The notes beneath the pieces are model-generated. The model had not been told where the DNA came from and did not search any database. It saw only the letters and a list, made by a program, of their open reading frames with translations. A DNA stretch of 58,189 nucleotides. It comes from a virus. How positions within the stretch are numbered: position 1 is the stretch's first letter; every line of letters starts with the position of its first letter. Shown one piece after another: positions 20,701-28,554 of the stretch. The stretch is taken from positions 1-58,189 of IMG/VR virus record IMGVR_UViG_3300037225_001359. One strand, written 5' to 3'. A program made the translations under genes and the position numbers.

Positions 20701-21911
20701 GCAACTAATGGTACAACTAATTCTAAAATTCCAGATGCCAGAACAATTGAGTAGTCAATATGATCAGACAATAAAACTGAATTTTTATAAACTGAATATG
20801 TATTAATAAGAACAGGAAAATGATTTAACTGAAATAATGTTGCATCTGCTTTATTTGTGAATGTCATGCTTTCAATCAATGGATTAGCTTGTAAAACTTC
20901 AGCAGTCGACGAACTTCCTCCTGATCCTGATGCTATTGTAAAAATATTCAAATTGTCATTATAAACACATGATGCACTTGTGAATGGACTTTGATAAATA
21001 ATTCGTTTCATCGAAAAGCCAAATTTATTATTGGGATTTCCATATCCGTTTGAAATTTGAAAATAACCAGATGATATTGAAATTTGAATTTGAGTTCCGT
21101 TAAGAGCTACTGTTACACCAGACCAATGCTTATTGAAAAAATCGACACATTCTTTTGCCGTTGCCATAATTTGTTGTCCGAAAACTAATGCAAAACCGTC
21201 TGCTGAAAATGTTGCAGGTTGTAAATAACCTCCGTTGACTTGAAGATACATCGTATCACCGATATTAACTTCAAAATAAGGTGCTAAAATTGTGTTTAAT
21301 GTTGATCCCGATTCAATCTGTTGAAATAAATTTTGAATTATTGATGAAAGTTGCAGTCCTGTCATTTGAATCGGCAACGCTAATATGTCAGCAACATCAA
21401 CTTCTTGCTCATATCCGTCCATTTTAACTTTTAATTTTCGATGACAATCGTCAATTATAATATTTGGTGATGATAAAACTTCTGATGTTGTTGATCCGTG
21501 TCTGTCTCTCGACCAAATATCAAAATCATTTCCAATATTTGTTCTTGATTGTGAATATCCTTTGATGGGAATAATAGGAATATTAACAACTTGTTGATTA
21601 TTTTCTGTAATTTTCAATCTGCCATCTCTAATTCTTATTCTTGCATCATCAACAGTATCATAAATGACAAATGTTTCTTCTTGCAATGCATCCACGATTT
21701 CATGTCCGTCCAAATATTTTAATTCGTCTTCATAAAAGAAAATATCGCTATGAATATCATCTACAATTTTCTTGAACGGAATGTCCAATGGATATAAATC
21801 TGCTGTCGCATTGAAAGCATCATTATTACCATTTGACAAATCAGTGTTCTGTGAAAGTAAATTTTCATTTTCACTTTGTAATAAATTTTTGTCTTGAATC
21901 GATAGTGACAT
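17760..21911 (-). CDS. Giant baseplate/tail structural protein with LGF-type beta modules
   Basis: 1383 residues. After an Asn/Asp-rich N-terminus it is largely beta. At least three modules end in LGF (RTMLGFDIP near 20220, ADRLGFNST near 19680, ATKLGFDAG near 18130), each preceded by a strand pair like YSYSQQFIIYSG or FTAKQFTLSG. Two or more copies of the shared strand module appear (SVYKNSVLLSDHIDYSIV, VLVENVDYTITDWEQGIITF). A helical part lies in the second half (SQVISAIRHQRGAYANHISE), which resembles segments of flagellin-like or tail-spanning proteins. No catalytic motif is seen. It sits between the repeat protein downstream of the spike and the ASH-domain protein, so I place it in the baseplate periphery. 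Confidence 0.8.
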   Translation of the reverse strand: MSLSIQDKNLLQSENENLLSQNTDLSNGNNDAFNATADLYPLDIPFKKIVDDIHSDIFFYEDELKYLDGHEIVDALQEETFVIYDTVDDARIRIRDGRLKITENNQQVVNIPIIPIKGYSQSRTNIGNDFDIWSRDRHGSTTSEVLSSPNIIIDDCHRKLKVKMDGYEQEVDVADILALPIQMTGLQLSSIIQNLFQQIESGSTLNTILAPYFEVNIGDTMYLQVNGGYLQPATFSADGFALVFGQQIMATAKECVDFFNKHWSGVTVALNGTQIQISISSGYFQISNGYGNPNNKFGFSMKRIIYQSPFTSASCVYNDNLNIFTIASGSGGSSSTAEVLQANPLIESMTFTNKADATLFQLNHFPVLINTYSVYKNSVLLSDHIDYSIVLASGILELVVPLVATDTLQIMYGYTSDLRNIIGFDDLNQQYKIQGKYQNNLLTVKMGNQTETIQIKDFRRCFHSVTLGDDNDDYGVLWSGFGNTLSGPLLCSGFDDAADVAASIQAKLREVGSGGFTNAVCKYYSYSQQFIIYSGVVCRHGMVGLISSVHILPGPDPLRDARTMLGFDIPVEEEFTNAFDTLGSLYDELNQKTGVYQNVIVAEIDSRANWDSRLSHSILYSSDTGYLVGTGFQAYSFPTTKIYDDGSRSKPRIYPNGKVVIDSTNNKINYTQIANVEKTVTIVSGEYPPSSSEDSIGLDTAISNAFAGSGITCTYNFTAKQFTLSGLGTILFGTGKDTKYSMADRLGFNSTDHILPCTSDYQTQITNSNPFTMVFPKQFFPIGDIIDLTINEKSLMFLERYYAQSENVDSNLLSQVLSLSQYDNEILLDGWESLANTEFTKVSQVISAIRHQRGAYANHISETGPEINRKTIAYESAAQNWNSLNDLLQNHAGLLNIKKETETVSGTTFMIASHTGKLIYNNPPPLVNVNGGRHITGTFSNPEFFTTSNTYTVDSSASAKLISRMSSPFRLSDGDDLTINIDSDQPVSMRASLIAGYCLSGTNAVTKITSNTNDRLLINIDNIAMTMIDDPVTILSTIPYILIPPEVIITVQTQHPLLVLGTSSGRITHLVGPDTVLVENVDYTITDWEQGIITFLPRLPLSLGDVILISYQYQALHEIILGTQINGYDIAAKIQQEVRNIYINNITDRASFLGFTCSFNETNISYALVSGSGGTNSSVKVYSDGVNDAAVSLKIGRKNGVSNGGSAVAGSGIFSNSNSISIADLTTWMNLYINVFSGTTNVIITSTSKIQVRGLLATKLGFDAGINDLSIYPAAPVDYSNVTVQFYTIDFSNVANRIVDSSHRLTFDFNTRSTQINTRVNEILPLLTDSLYEPRRDNLPLRLDYKLGSYKKIGNLLNSIDNNNATQAQNSAQSSNLDALINA

Positions 21912-21913
21912 TT

Positions 21914-22504
21914 TTAAAAAACCTTTCCTGTGTCTATACCCGATGCAGCAGAAGTAGGATATGTAACTGCACCAGTAATAATTGTATTAACAATTGCAGC
22001 TGAAATTGATGTCGCTATTGCCGATCCAATTCCGTCTGCTAAATCTCCGCTTTTAGTTCCTGAAATTGAAGATGCAACCATGAAAAGTTTTATTGAACTT
22101 CCAACCGAAGCACCGACAATTCCTGAAATCGTTCCAATTCCTGCACCAATTCCGACAGGAACACTTGTTGAGGTTACTTGTCCTGAAAGAATATGTATTG
22201 CAAATGCATCTCCAATAGCAGAAGCCAAATCAGCCATTTTTGTACCAGAAATACTTTTTGCAATCAAATTTGCTATGATTAATGAAGTAACACTTACACC
22301 GACAATTCCAGATATTGTTCCTGTTCCGATTCCTGAGCCTGGACCAACTCCAGTTGCTGTTCCTGAATATGAATTACTTTTTAAAATTTCTGTTACTATA
22401 CCATTTCCAATTGCATTTGCAAGACTCAGCGCTTTTGTTCCAGTGAATCCCTTTGATGTAAAATTTGTGAATATTAAAGATCCAAGAATTGTTCCACTCA
22501 ACAT
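21914..22504 (-). CDS. Gly/Ser-rich triple-repeat protein at the iscB insertion site
   Basis: 196 residues made of three repeats of about 60, each containing SGTK then a helix like LADGIGSAIATSI or LASAIGDAFAIHI, followed by a Gly-rich linker (GVGPGSGIGTGTISGIVG). The repeats look like amphipathic helical pairs joined by flexible loops. I have a vague memory of similar modules in other large tailed phages, but cannot name the family. The ATG lies three bases beyond the predicted right end of the iscB element and lacks a clear ribosome site, so the insertion may have separated the gene from its original leader. Rejoining the two flanks puts a TAG in frame just upstream, which supports this ATG as the true start. 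Confidence 0.7.
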   Translation of the reverse strand: MLSGTILGSLIFTNFTSKGFTGTKALSLANAIGNGIVTEILKSNSYSGTATGVGPGSGIGTGTISGIVGVSVTSLIIANLIAKSISGTKMADLASAIGDAFAIHILSGQVTSTSVPVGIGAGIGTISGIVGASVGSSIKLFMVASSISGTKSGDLADGIGSAIATSISAAIVNTIITGAVTYPTSAASGIDTGKVF

Positions 22505-22538
22505 GATTGACTCGTTTCATGATCTTACGAAAAGGAAA

Positions 22539-22577
22539 CCCACGGAGCGAGGCTTTGCGAGCGTCTTTAGCCGTGGG
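22539..22577 (-). repeat. Right-end hairpin of the iscB element
   Basis: A 7-bp GC-rich stem, CCCACGG / CCGTGGG, around a 25-base loop, 17 bases after the iscB stop. CCCACGGCTAAAG is a common form at IS200/IS605 element ends. Its high GC content stands out against the AT-rich phage, which fits imported DNA. It might also help end transcription, but no T-run follows. Confidence 0.75.
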
Positions 22578-22593
22578 AGGAATTTCGCTCTAC

Positions 22594-23787
22594 TTAATAG
22601 ATTGATTGTGTATGAAAAACATTTTCTACTTTTTTAATACTAAAATCAAAATTTTTAATATTATTTGTACAAAGGATCCATTTTCCATAACAATGACAAC
22701 CCTTAACAATATATTTTTTATCTTTTATCCAAATTATATCTCCGGGTTGAATAGAATACCTCTGCCTTCTTATTGATGGTTTAAAGCCTTTTCTATTAAG
22801 TTGAAGAACTCTGTTATTTTTATGTTTTTGTTTTAAAATAATAGGTTGAACTTTAGTTTGACTATTTCCACCAGCGATAACAAAGGCATCATTGTAATGA
22901 GTCTTTTCTAATCTCAAATTATTTCTTTTAACGAATGTTTCATTACCATAAGTTAATTTGCAATCAGGAAATATTTTTCTAAATCTCCATCGAATTATAT
23001 TCATAAATGTTGTATCTTTATATTGTTTATTCTTTTTCAGCAAACTAAAAGATCGGTTTTTATGTAATTTTTTATGACAAGATTCGTGAAGTAATGCTAA
23101 ATTCTTTTCCCTATCAGTACCGCCTTTACTTTTTTGTATTATATGGTGAATGTGCGAAGAATTACCTTTACTAAACTCTTTATTGCACAATTGACATTTA
23201 CCTTGTTCTCTTGCTAACAAGAAACTTCTCATATTTTGATATTCAAACATTGAACCTTGTTGATATTGTATACCTGCAATATCTGGATTTTCTATCTTTT
23301 GAATATCAAAATTACCAACTTCAATTGTAATATTTTTGATTGGTAATAACTTTTTAAGTTTATTTATTAATGTAATATGAGTATCAAACTTTCTCTGTGC
23401 AGACGGTGGTAGCCAACCTTTCTCTATCTTTCTATTATTAAATCTTGGTTTACGATACCACAATTTATTTCTACGTCCTCTTCGGTACATTGCGCGTTCA
23501 GTGAGTCTGTCGGATGTTTTATTATCTAAAATCAATGTACCACTGTCAATTTCTTTTTTGTTTGTAATAACCGAAAATCCGATATTCTTAGAACCTGAAT
23601 CGATACCAAGTGAACATTCTTGGACTTGTTCTCCACTTGCGCGATTTAACTGAATAACAAAAAATGGATTAGTTTTTACGACATGGGCATCTCTCCTTTT
23701 TAGAAGTAATCTTGCTTTCCTTGCAGAGCAAGGCATCAACGAATTACCCCGTTGATTAAGTACATAAGCAATAACAGGAACTCTCAA
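22594..23787 (-). CDS. iscB: IscB RNA-guided endonuclease (RuvC + HNH)
   Basis: 397 residues from a TTG start that has AGGGAGG seven bases upstream; this is the normal IscB length. The order is: an RRxRR-type N-terminal (PLMP) domain at about 1-50 (LNQRG, LMPCSARKARLLLK), RuvC-I with D63 in GIDSGSKNIGF, an Arg-rich bridge helix (about 93-120, YRRGRRNKLWYRKPRF), RuvC-II with E156 in ITIEVGNF, an HNH domain (about 195-243) with CQLC, HIHHI, NLALL and ESCHKKLH, RuvC-III with H297 and D300 in THYNDAFVIAGG, and a basic C-terminal target-binding part. All catalytic residues are present, so it is probably active. The frame stays open to 23982, but those extra 65 residues overlap the omega-RNA and match no IscB domain. 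Known biology: IscB cuts DNA matched by its omega-RNA guide. In a phage it may act like a homing endonuclease. Confidence 0.93.
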   Translation of the reverse strand: MRVPVIAYVLNQRGNSLMPCSARKARLLLKRRDAHVVKTNPFFVIQLNRASGEQVQECSLGIDSGSKNIGFSVITNKKEIDSGTLILDNKTSDRLTERAMYRRGRRNKLWYRKPRFNNRKIEKGWLPPSAQRKFDTHITLINKLKKLLPIKNITIEVGNFDIQKIENPDIAGIQYQQGSMFEYQNMRSFLLAREQGKCQLCNKEFSKGNSSHIHHIIQKSKGGTDREKNLALLHESCHKKLHKNRSFSLLKKNKQYKDTTFMNIIRWRFRKIFPDCKLTYGNETFVKRNNLRLEKTHYNDAFVIAGGNSQTKVQPIILKQKHKNNRVLQLNRKGFKPSIRRQRYSIQPGDIIWIKDKKYIVKGCHCYGKWILCTNNIKNFDFSIKKVENVFHTQSIY

Positions 23788-24032
23788 GCCCTGTCCTCCC
23801 TTATGTTGGAGTAGATCCACATCGAGGTTGTTTAAAGTCAGTACTTTATCCTGTACACTAAGACTTTGGTCTTTGTTTAATACAGAATTTGTAGAGCTAC
23901 AGACTTGTGGAGTATCTGTAGGTACGTTCTTTAACTTTACTTTAAACTTCTGCATAAGATTTAACCTTTGCCCTCTAATCAACTCTTACGTTGAACCTCA
24001 CGATTCAAGCCTACTTCTTTAGAAGTAGGTAG
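23788..24032 (-). ncRNA. Putative IscB omega-RNA (HEARO RNA)
   Basis: About 245 bases upstream of iscB, rich in small stems. These include the left-end hairpin (CCTACTTC, 4-base loop, GAAGTAGG), GAATC/GGTTC near 24000, a stem of CTACAGA with TCTGTAG, AAGAC/GTCTT, and CTCC with GGAG just before the start codon. The segment CAACGTAAGAGTTGATTAGA recalls the conserved core of known IscB-associated RNAs. In IscB loci the omega-RNA lies 5' of the gene and its guide is the flank outside the left end, here about 24033-24052. The RNA boundaries are inferred, not folded. Confidence 0.65.
24010..24029 (-). repeat. Left-end hairpin of the iscB element
   Basis: A perfect 8-bp stem (CCTACTTC / GAAGTAGG) with a 4-base loop, three bases inside the proposed left tip. 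This type of subterminal hairpin is typical of IS200/IS605 ends and also starts the omega-RNA scaffold. Confidence 0.75.
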
Positions 24033-24095
24033 TTGACTTCTAGATGTTCTACGAAGCCATTAGATTGATTTTAATTGTTTAGTAATGGATTACCA

Positions 24096-25925
24096 TTAAC
24101 TAGATGCTTTGACTGTCTGGCTACCAATAAGTGGAGCCCCAGTTACGTAATCAAGGTGTGTCAAGGTTGTTATCACACCACCTCGTACTGGTAATTGTCC
24201 GATATCAACAGACGGAGCGATCAATTCAATTTTTACTCCACTTCCGAGTTTAACTTTTAAGAGTCCATTGACCTCAACTTGCTGTGTTACTGAATTTATT
24301 TTAACATTTCCTAACAATGTTTTGATTTCCATCGAACCGGTCATTATTTCAAGAAAATCGACAACAGTCGTCGGAACAACAGGAATAGCATTTTTTGTGC
24401 CAGCAATCGTTACTGTTTGGCTTTCACCAATTGTCACTTGTTTATCTTTAATTATCGTTTCTTTATAAGATCCTCCATACACATTGCTCTTATCATTTAA
24501 ATAGTTTTCAATTTTCGTTCCTAACACTTCTTCAGTAATTTTTCCTGTAACTGTAATTTTATAATCACCTGAAACAGTGACAAAATAATTTCCATTAACA
24601 TTATATGCGACATTTCCTTGTGCACTAAAATCAATAGCATTTCCATTTTTATCAGGTGCTAAAATCCGTGTATAAATTCCACCCTGCGTTGTTGTTTCAA
24701 TGCTTCTTAAATTTGCTGCTTCAACACCGTATGTTTCTTTTGTGCTACCGAATGTATCAATAATAACTGAATGTCCAAGATTATCTTTTCCAACAAGCCA
24801 TTTTATTGCACCGTCAAAATTACTTTCCCAACTTCTGCCATTTCCCAGGGGATGTTGCGCAGTTGAAGCAGCAAAATTAGTGAAAAAATGACCTTGTTTA
24901 TCAATATCAATTTTTGTGCCTGAACGAAATTTTAATTGAAATGCTGAAGCCAAAGTATCATATTCTTCAGGTAAACATCCAAGATCGTCAACAGTTGGTG
25001 TAGTATCATTTTGAGTTCCAAAAACTTGTGGTCTTAAAATTTTTGCATATCTATTTATGTTTGTCGCATCATTTCCGACGTTTGTTCCAATAATAAACGT
25101 TACATCAGGCGATAAATTTGTAATATCCATTCCCGCATTGACTTCATTGACATTTAAAATACCATCACCCTTATGATACGCTTCAATTCGATATTCTGTA
25201 TATGGTTTTCCTCCTAAATGAAATGGATTTTGAGAATCAGTTGCTATATAAACTTTTTGACCATCAGGAAGAACAGTCGGAGAAATGAATTCATTGCCCT
25301 GCAACGGTTGTCTTGTGATCATTCCGTTCCAAGTTCGAGCCGCTTCTGATGAACTATATTGTTGAAGAGAAGACATCCGAATCGATTGGTCATTTGAATT
25401 TATTTCTATCTCTGAAAGCTTGCTATCAGAGATTAAAACATTATCATCAAGATAAACCTCAGCTCCATTCGATGATTCAATATCAATTTCACCCGGATAA
25501 ACTTTTCTAGCTTTCTGACGAACAATGTTGAAACCAATTTTGTCCTGAATTGTTGAAATATCTTGAAGATTTGAACTAGCTTTTGCACGTGTTAATTGAT
25601 AGTTATGCTTTTCAATATAAGCTCCATCAAAATACGCTAAAATTACCGGTTCATCCAGTGTTGCTGTTTGTCTTCTCCATCCACAAATAACTAAGTTTCC
25701 CTCTTCTGGCATCGTTTTAATATGTCCTCTTTGTCCCGAAAAAGCTGAAGTAAGATTAATTTTAGAATAAGTTCCTACATTATCAACCCATTCAAGGTCT
25801 ATCGTTCCTTTTTCATAATCAGAATAAATTACACGCCCAATTCTAATACGAGCATATGACTCATATCGACCATAATATGGTTTTTCTTTTAATCCTATTT
25901 TTCTTGCTATAGGAATTTTTGTCAT
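24096..25925 (-). CDS. Baseplate central spike (gp5 / gpV-like)
   Basis: 609 residues. An N-terminal OB-fold at about 25-115 is recognisable from RIGRVIYSDYEKGTIDLEW, the HIKTMPEEGNLVICGWRRQ stretch and PVILAYFDG, the pattern of gp5 / P2 gpV / VgrG spikes. A middle domain contains SIETTTQGGIYTRILAPD. The C-terminal third is a series of short beta repeats (GNYFVTVSGDYKITVTGKIT; KDKQVTIGESQTVTIAG), consistent with a triple-stranded beta-helix needle. It overlaps the hub gene by 4 bases, so the two are coupled. No lysozyme domain is seen, unlike T4 gp5. The iscB element is inserted a few dozen bases after its stop. Confidence 0.85.
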   Translation of the reverse strand: MTKIPIARKIGLKEKPYYGRYESYARIRIGRVIYSDYEKGTIDLEWVDNVGTYSKINLTSAFSGQRGHIKTMPEEGNLVICGWRRQTATLDEPVILAYFDGAYIEKHNYQLTRAKASSNLQDISTIQDKIGFNIVRQKARKVYPGEIDIESSNGAEVYLDDNVLISDSKLSEIEINSNDQSIRMSSLQQYSSSEAARTWNGMITRQPLQGNEFISPTVLPDGQKVYIATDSQNPFHLGGKPYTEYRIEAYHKGDGILNVNEVNAGMDITNLSPDVTFIIGTNVGNDATNINRYAKILRPQVFGTQNDTTPTVDDLGCLPEEYDTLASAFQLKFRSGTKIDIDKQGHFFTNFAASTAQHPLGNGRSWESNFDGAIKWLVGKDNLGHSVIIDTFGSTKETYGVEAANLRSIETTTQGGIYTRILAPDKNGNAIDFSAQGNVAYNVNGNYFVTVSGDYKITVTGKITEEVLGTKIENYLNDKSNVYGGSYKETIIKDKQVTIGESQTVTIAGTKNAIPVVPTTVVDFLEIMTGSMEIKTLLGNVKINSVTQQVEVNGLLKVKLGSGVKIELIAPSVDIGQLPVRGGVITTLTHLDYVTGAPLIGSQTVKASS

Positions 25926-27964
25926 TGCTGACCCACATTCTGAAGTGCTGATGCTATATCATTAATGTTATATTTTGCATCTTGCTGTAGCATTGATGTT
26001 TCAGTATTATCTAGAATAATTGCATTCATATTTTTGGGATTGATTTGTAAAGATAATAAGTTTTGAGCAGCTTTTAGTTTTATCTCAGTCTTAGACAAAT
26101 TACTTGTATCTTCTACGACTGCAGTTGGACCAATTTGCAAACCCAAACCGTATGGTTTTTCTGATGACGTTATTGCACCGATGATTTCATACCCCTCAGT
26201 ATCTGTAACTTGATATTCTTTTAAGGGATTAAAAGAACCTTGTTTTAATTTCGTTCCAGATTTTAATTCATACGGTCCTTGTTCCATAGCTGATACATTT
26301 TTACATTGATTGACATAATCAGGTTTTGTAACAGTTGGCAAGACATTAAAATTACATTGATTATAAAGTTGTTTGACGAAATTATCATTTTCAATCGGTT
26401 CAGCAATTGATGTTCCAACTACATTAGCTGTCGAATCAGTTAATTGTCCTATACTTCTATAAAATCCATCGCTTATTATATTTCCCTGTGAATCTTTTAA
26501 TTTTCTTCTTTCTGATACTAATGACAATGATGTTGTAAAACTACCGCCGAAAGTAAAGTCATGACTTATTCCTCTGATATAATAAAAAGCATCTCTAGAC
26601 GGAATGTAAATTGGATAACCCAATCTCAATTCGGGTCTTCCTAATATTACAACACTTCCTTCTCTTGCTAATGCATTTATTCTACTAAGTTCCGATTGTG
26701 CATATATTAATGCATTTTCAGGAGTATTAATCCATGCTACTGTTCTTTCTTCAACTCTTATCCCATATTTTCCGATTAAATCAAATGCTAATGCCACGCC
26801 CTTTATCACAAGCTGAGCATTCTGACTCGTTTGAGATTGTATAAATTCTCCCGTAACATCCATTCTAGTTTTGATTTCAGCATCGTTCTGATTAAATCCC
26901 CAACTAATTATATCTACATCCTCAATTACATTCGTTTTACATGACCGTACGTCCATGTTATAGAAAGGAGGTTTAAAAATTATTTCTCCCGTTGTATCCA
27001 TGAAAAATTCAAAATTTACTTTGTTCTTTACTTCATTCGCAATTTCAAGTTTAGTTTTCATGACACTTTTGTAAAGATCTGGTGCCGTATTATCATAAGC
27101 AAATCCAATCACATCTTTTAATCCACTTAGATTGAATCCCGTCGCATTTGTTGTTTGAAGATCAAGTGAAAAAATTCTCAAACTTCTACCGATTTGTCCG
27201 AATCTTTTATACCAATACAAAATGATATCACGTTCAAGATTTGTAACATCAGTTTGTTCAATTTGATCGGGTTTAGAAATTTTGCTGCCAACTTTTGGAG
27301 TTAAAGCATCATAAACGGGCATAAAATCTCTAGTTGATATCTGAGACAAACGAATAAGAATATATGGAATGTTTTGATTAGAAAAAAAATCGTAGGGAAG
27401 AAGTTCAATCGCCTCGGTATTCAAATCACCCGAAATTTCACCATTCATAAAGCTTTCTTGAGCTCTAATGTGATTATCATCTAAGATTTCACCCGATTGT
27501 TCAGCACCTACAACTGCAGTACTTGTGATAAAGTTTGTTAATTCCCACCAACGTAAAATATCTACACAAGAAACCTGTATTGTATGTATACCGTCAGAAT
27601 AGTTTTCAATTACGCTCGTTATCATTCCCCAAAACGTATGATAATAGGGATACACTAACGTCCCGTCATCATTCTCGACAGGAAATCTGCCCTTCATGTA
27701 TATTTCTATTTCAGACATCACAATTAACGAATCATACCTTGTTTCATTCAATCTTCTGATCGAATGATCCGGCATCGATATTGTGAATGACGCAGAACCA
27801 GGAACTGATTCAGTATTCAATTCAGAGCTCAAATCTGAAATATCATTTCTAATTTCATATTTATTTCCATTATCATCTGTTACTGTTTCACTTCCATTAA
27901 TGAAAACAATCGCATCAGGTGCCAATTGAATGACTGGAACTTGTTTATAAATAATTGCTGCCAT
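25922..27964 (-). CDS. Baseplate hub protein (gp27 / gpD-like)
   Basis: 680 residues. The N-terminal 60-200 region contains a strand-rich domain (SVPGSASFTISMPDHS, EIEIYMKGRFPVE, FWGMITSVIENYSDG, IHTIQVSCVDILRWWEL), which is the layout of tail-tube-like hub proteins that adapt the tube to the spike. A second such domain lies near 330-510 (VKNKVNFEFFMDTTGEIIFK, PELRLGYPIYIPSRDAFYYI, SHDFTFGGSFTTSLSLVSE). The C-terminal 150 residues are less ordered. Its position, between two tube-initiator-like genes and the spike gene, and its overlap with the spike gene match the hub. It is expected to form a trimer at the tail tip. Confidence 0.85.
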   Translation of the reverse strand: MAAIIYKQVPVIQLAPDAIVFINGSETVTDDNGNKYEIRNDISDLSSELNTESVPGSASFTISMPDHSIRRLNETRYDSLIVMSEIEIYMKGRFPVENDDGTLVYPYYHTFWGMITSVIENYSDGIHTIQVSCVDILRWWELTNFITSTAVVGAEQSGEILDDNHIRAQESFMNGEISGDLNTEAIELLPYDFFSNQNIPYILIRLSQISTRDFMPVYDALTPKVGSKISKPDQIEQTDVTNLERDIILYWYKRFGQIGRSLRIFSLDLQTTNATGFNLSGLKDVIGFAYDNTAPDLYKSVMKTKLEIANEVKNKVNFEFFMDTTGEIIFKPPFYNMDVRSCKTNVIEDVDIISWGFNQNDAEIKTRMDVTGEFIQSQTSQNAQLVIKGVALAFDLIGKYGIRVEERTVAWINTPENALIYAQSELSRINALAREGSVVILGRPELRLGYPIYIPSRDAFYYIRGISHDFTFGGSFTTSLSLVSERRKLKDSQGNIISDGFYRSIGQLTDSTANVVGTSIAEPIENDNFVKQLYNQCNFNVLPTVTKPDYVNQCKNVSAMEQGPYELKSGTKLKQGSFNPLKEYQVTDTEGYEIIGAITSSEKPYGLGLQIGPTAVVEDTSNLSKTEIKLKAAQNLLSLQINPKNMNAIILDNTETSMLQQDAKYNINDIASALQNVGQQ

Positions 27965-27966
27965 AG

Positions 27967-28554
27967 TTAAAGTTTTGAAGTGAAAAGATTATCAGAAAAG
28001 ATACTTGGAATTCCGATATTAGTTGTTAACGAACTTCTTGTTTCATATACCTTAAATTCAAAATTAAAATTTACACTGAATTGCTGGTCTTGGCTTTCTG
28101 TAACATTAAATGAATTAAATGAACCGATATAAACTTTTGAATCGTAATAAATTGATACAGACCCTACGGATGTAATTACTCCAGTGCTTTTTCGATTAGG
28201 ATTTTTATTGAAATTTTTGCCGTTATTTCTATAGATAGCTACTAATTTTTCAATATTGTCCCATGCAATTGATTCTTGTCTATTTTCTGATGTCAATCCA
28301 CCATCATTATAAAATTGAGCTGATCTTCCATCTGCTGTTAATACATCTAAATCATCATGATGTGCTTGCAAAATATAGCCACTGTCTCGTCTATCGATCC
28401 ACCTTCTTCTACTTTCGCTAACTTTAGGAGTCAATCTAATTTCAAGGCTGTTGGGATTTAAAAGTAACACAAACGGAGGAGGCGGCAAATCAATTGCTAA
28501 TTCAAATACCATCGGTTTTAATGCCGGTTTTACTCCAGTTATTGTTGAATTCAT
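27967..28554 (-). CDS. Tail tube-initiator / baseplate adaptor protein, paralogue of its upstream neighbour
   Basis: 195 residues. It shares its whole plan with the 182-residue protein encoded just upstream: LLLNPNSLEI against MLINPENLDI, ADGRSAQFYNDGGLT against SSGRTAMFYSSGGLT, YRNNGKNF against YRSNGKGY, and a C-terminal strand block (NFEFKVYET against DFTFKVTRL). The pattern (NPxxLxI ... T.GG ... S.SGRTA) matches proteins that join the tape-measure end of the tube to the hub in contractile tails and injection systems (gp53 / XkdP / Afp7-like). It overlaps its neighbour's stop by 4 bases. No LysM motif is visible, so the exact family is uncertain. Confidence 0.75.
   Translation of the reverse strand: MNSTITGVKPALKPMVFELAIDLPPPPFVLLLNPNSLEIRLTPKVSESRRRWIDRRDSGYILQAHHDDLDVLTADGRSAQFYNDGGLTSENRQESIAWDNIEKLVAIYRNNGKNFNKNPNRKSTGVITSVGSVSIYYDSKVYIGSFNSFNVTESQDQQFSVNFNFEFKVYETRSSLTTNIGIPSIFSDNLFTSKL

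Larger units (their letters stand above)
22507..24032 (-). mobile_element. IscB (HEARO-type) element, IS200/IS605-like, without TnpA
   Basis: A unit of about 1.5 kb inserted in the short gap between the spike gene and the triple-repeat gene. In the iscB direction the order is: left-end hairpin (24010-24029), structured omega-RNA region, iscB, right-end hairpin (22539-22577). Both proposed ends are flanked by AGTCAA, so the boundaries are set at TCAA (24036-24033 as target, 22510-22507 as right end). No transposase is present, so mobility would need one in trans or work by nuclease-driven homing. The exact tips are inferred. Confidence 0.7.

Noticed and set aside
21930-22637. 235-codon plus-strand frame with Pro/Ile/Val-rich composition
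   Set aside because: It is the mirror of the Gly/Ser-rich repeat gene plus the iscB right end; low-complexity codons on one strand open the other.
23788-23982. In-frame upstream extension of IscB (start at MIRGQRLN)
   Set aside because: It overlaps the structured RNA region, has no ribosome site and matches no IscB domain; the TTG at 23787 has a good site.
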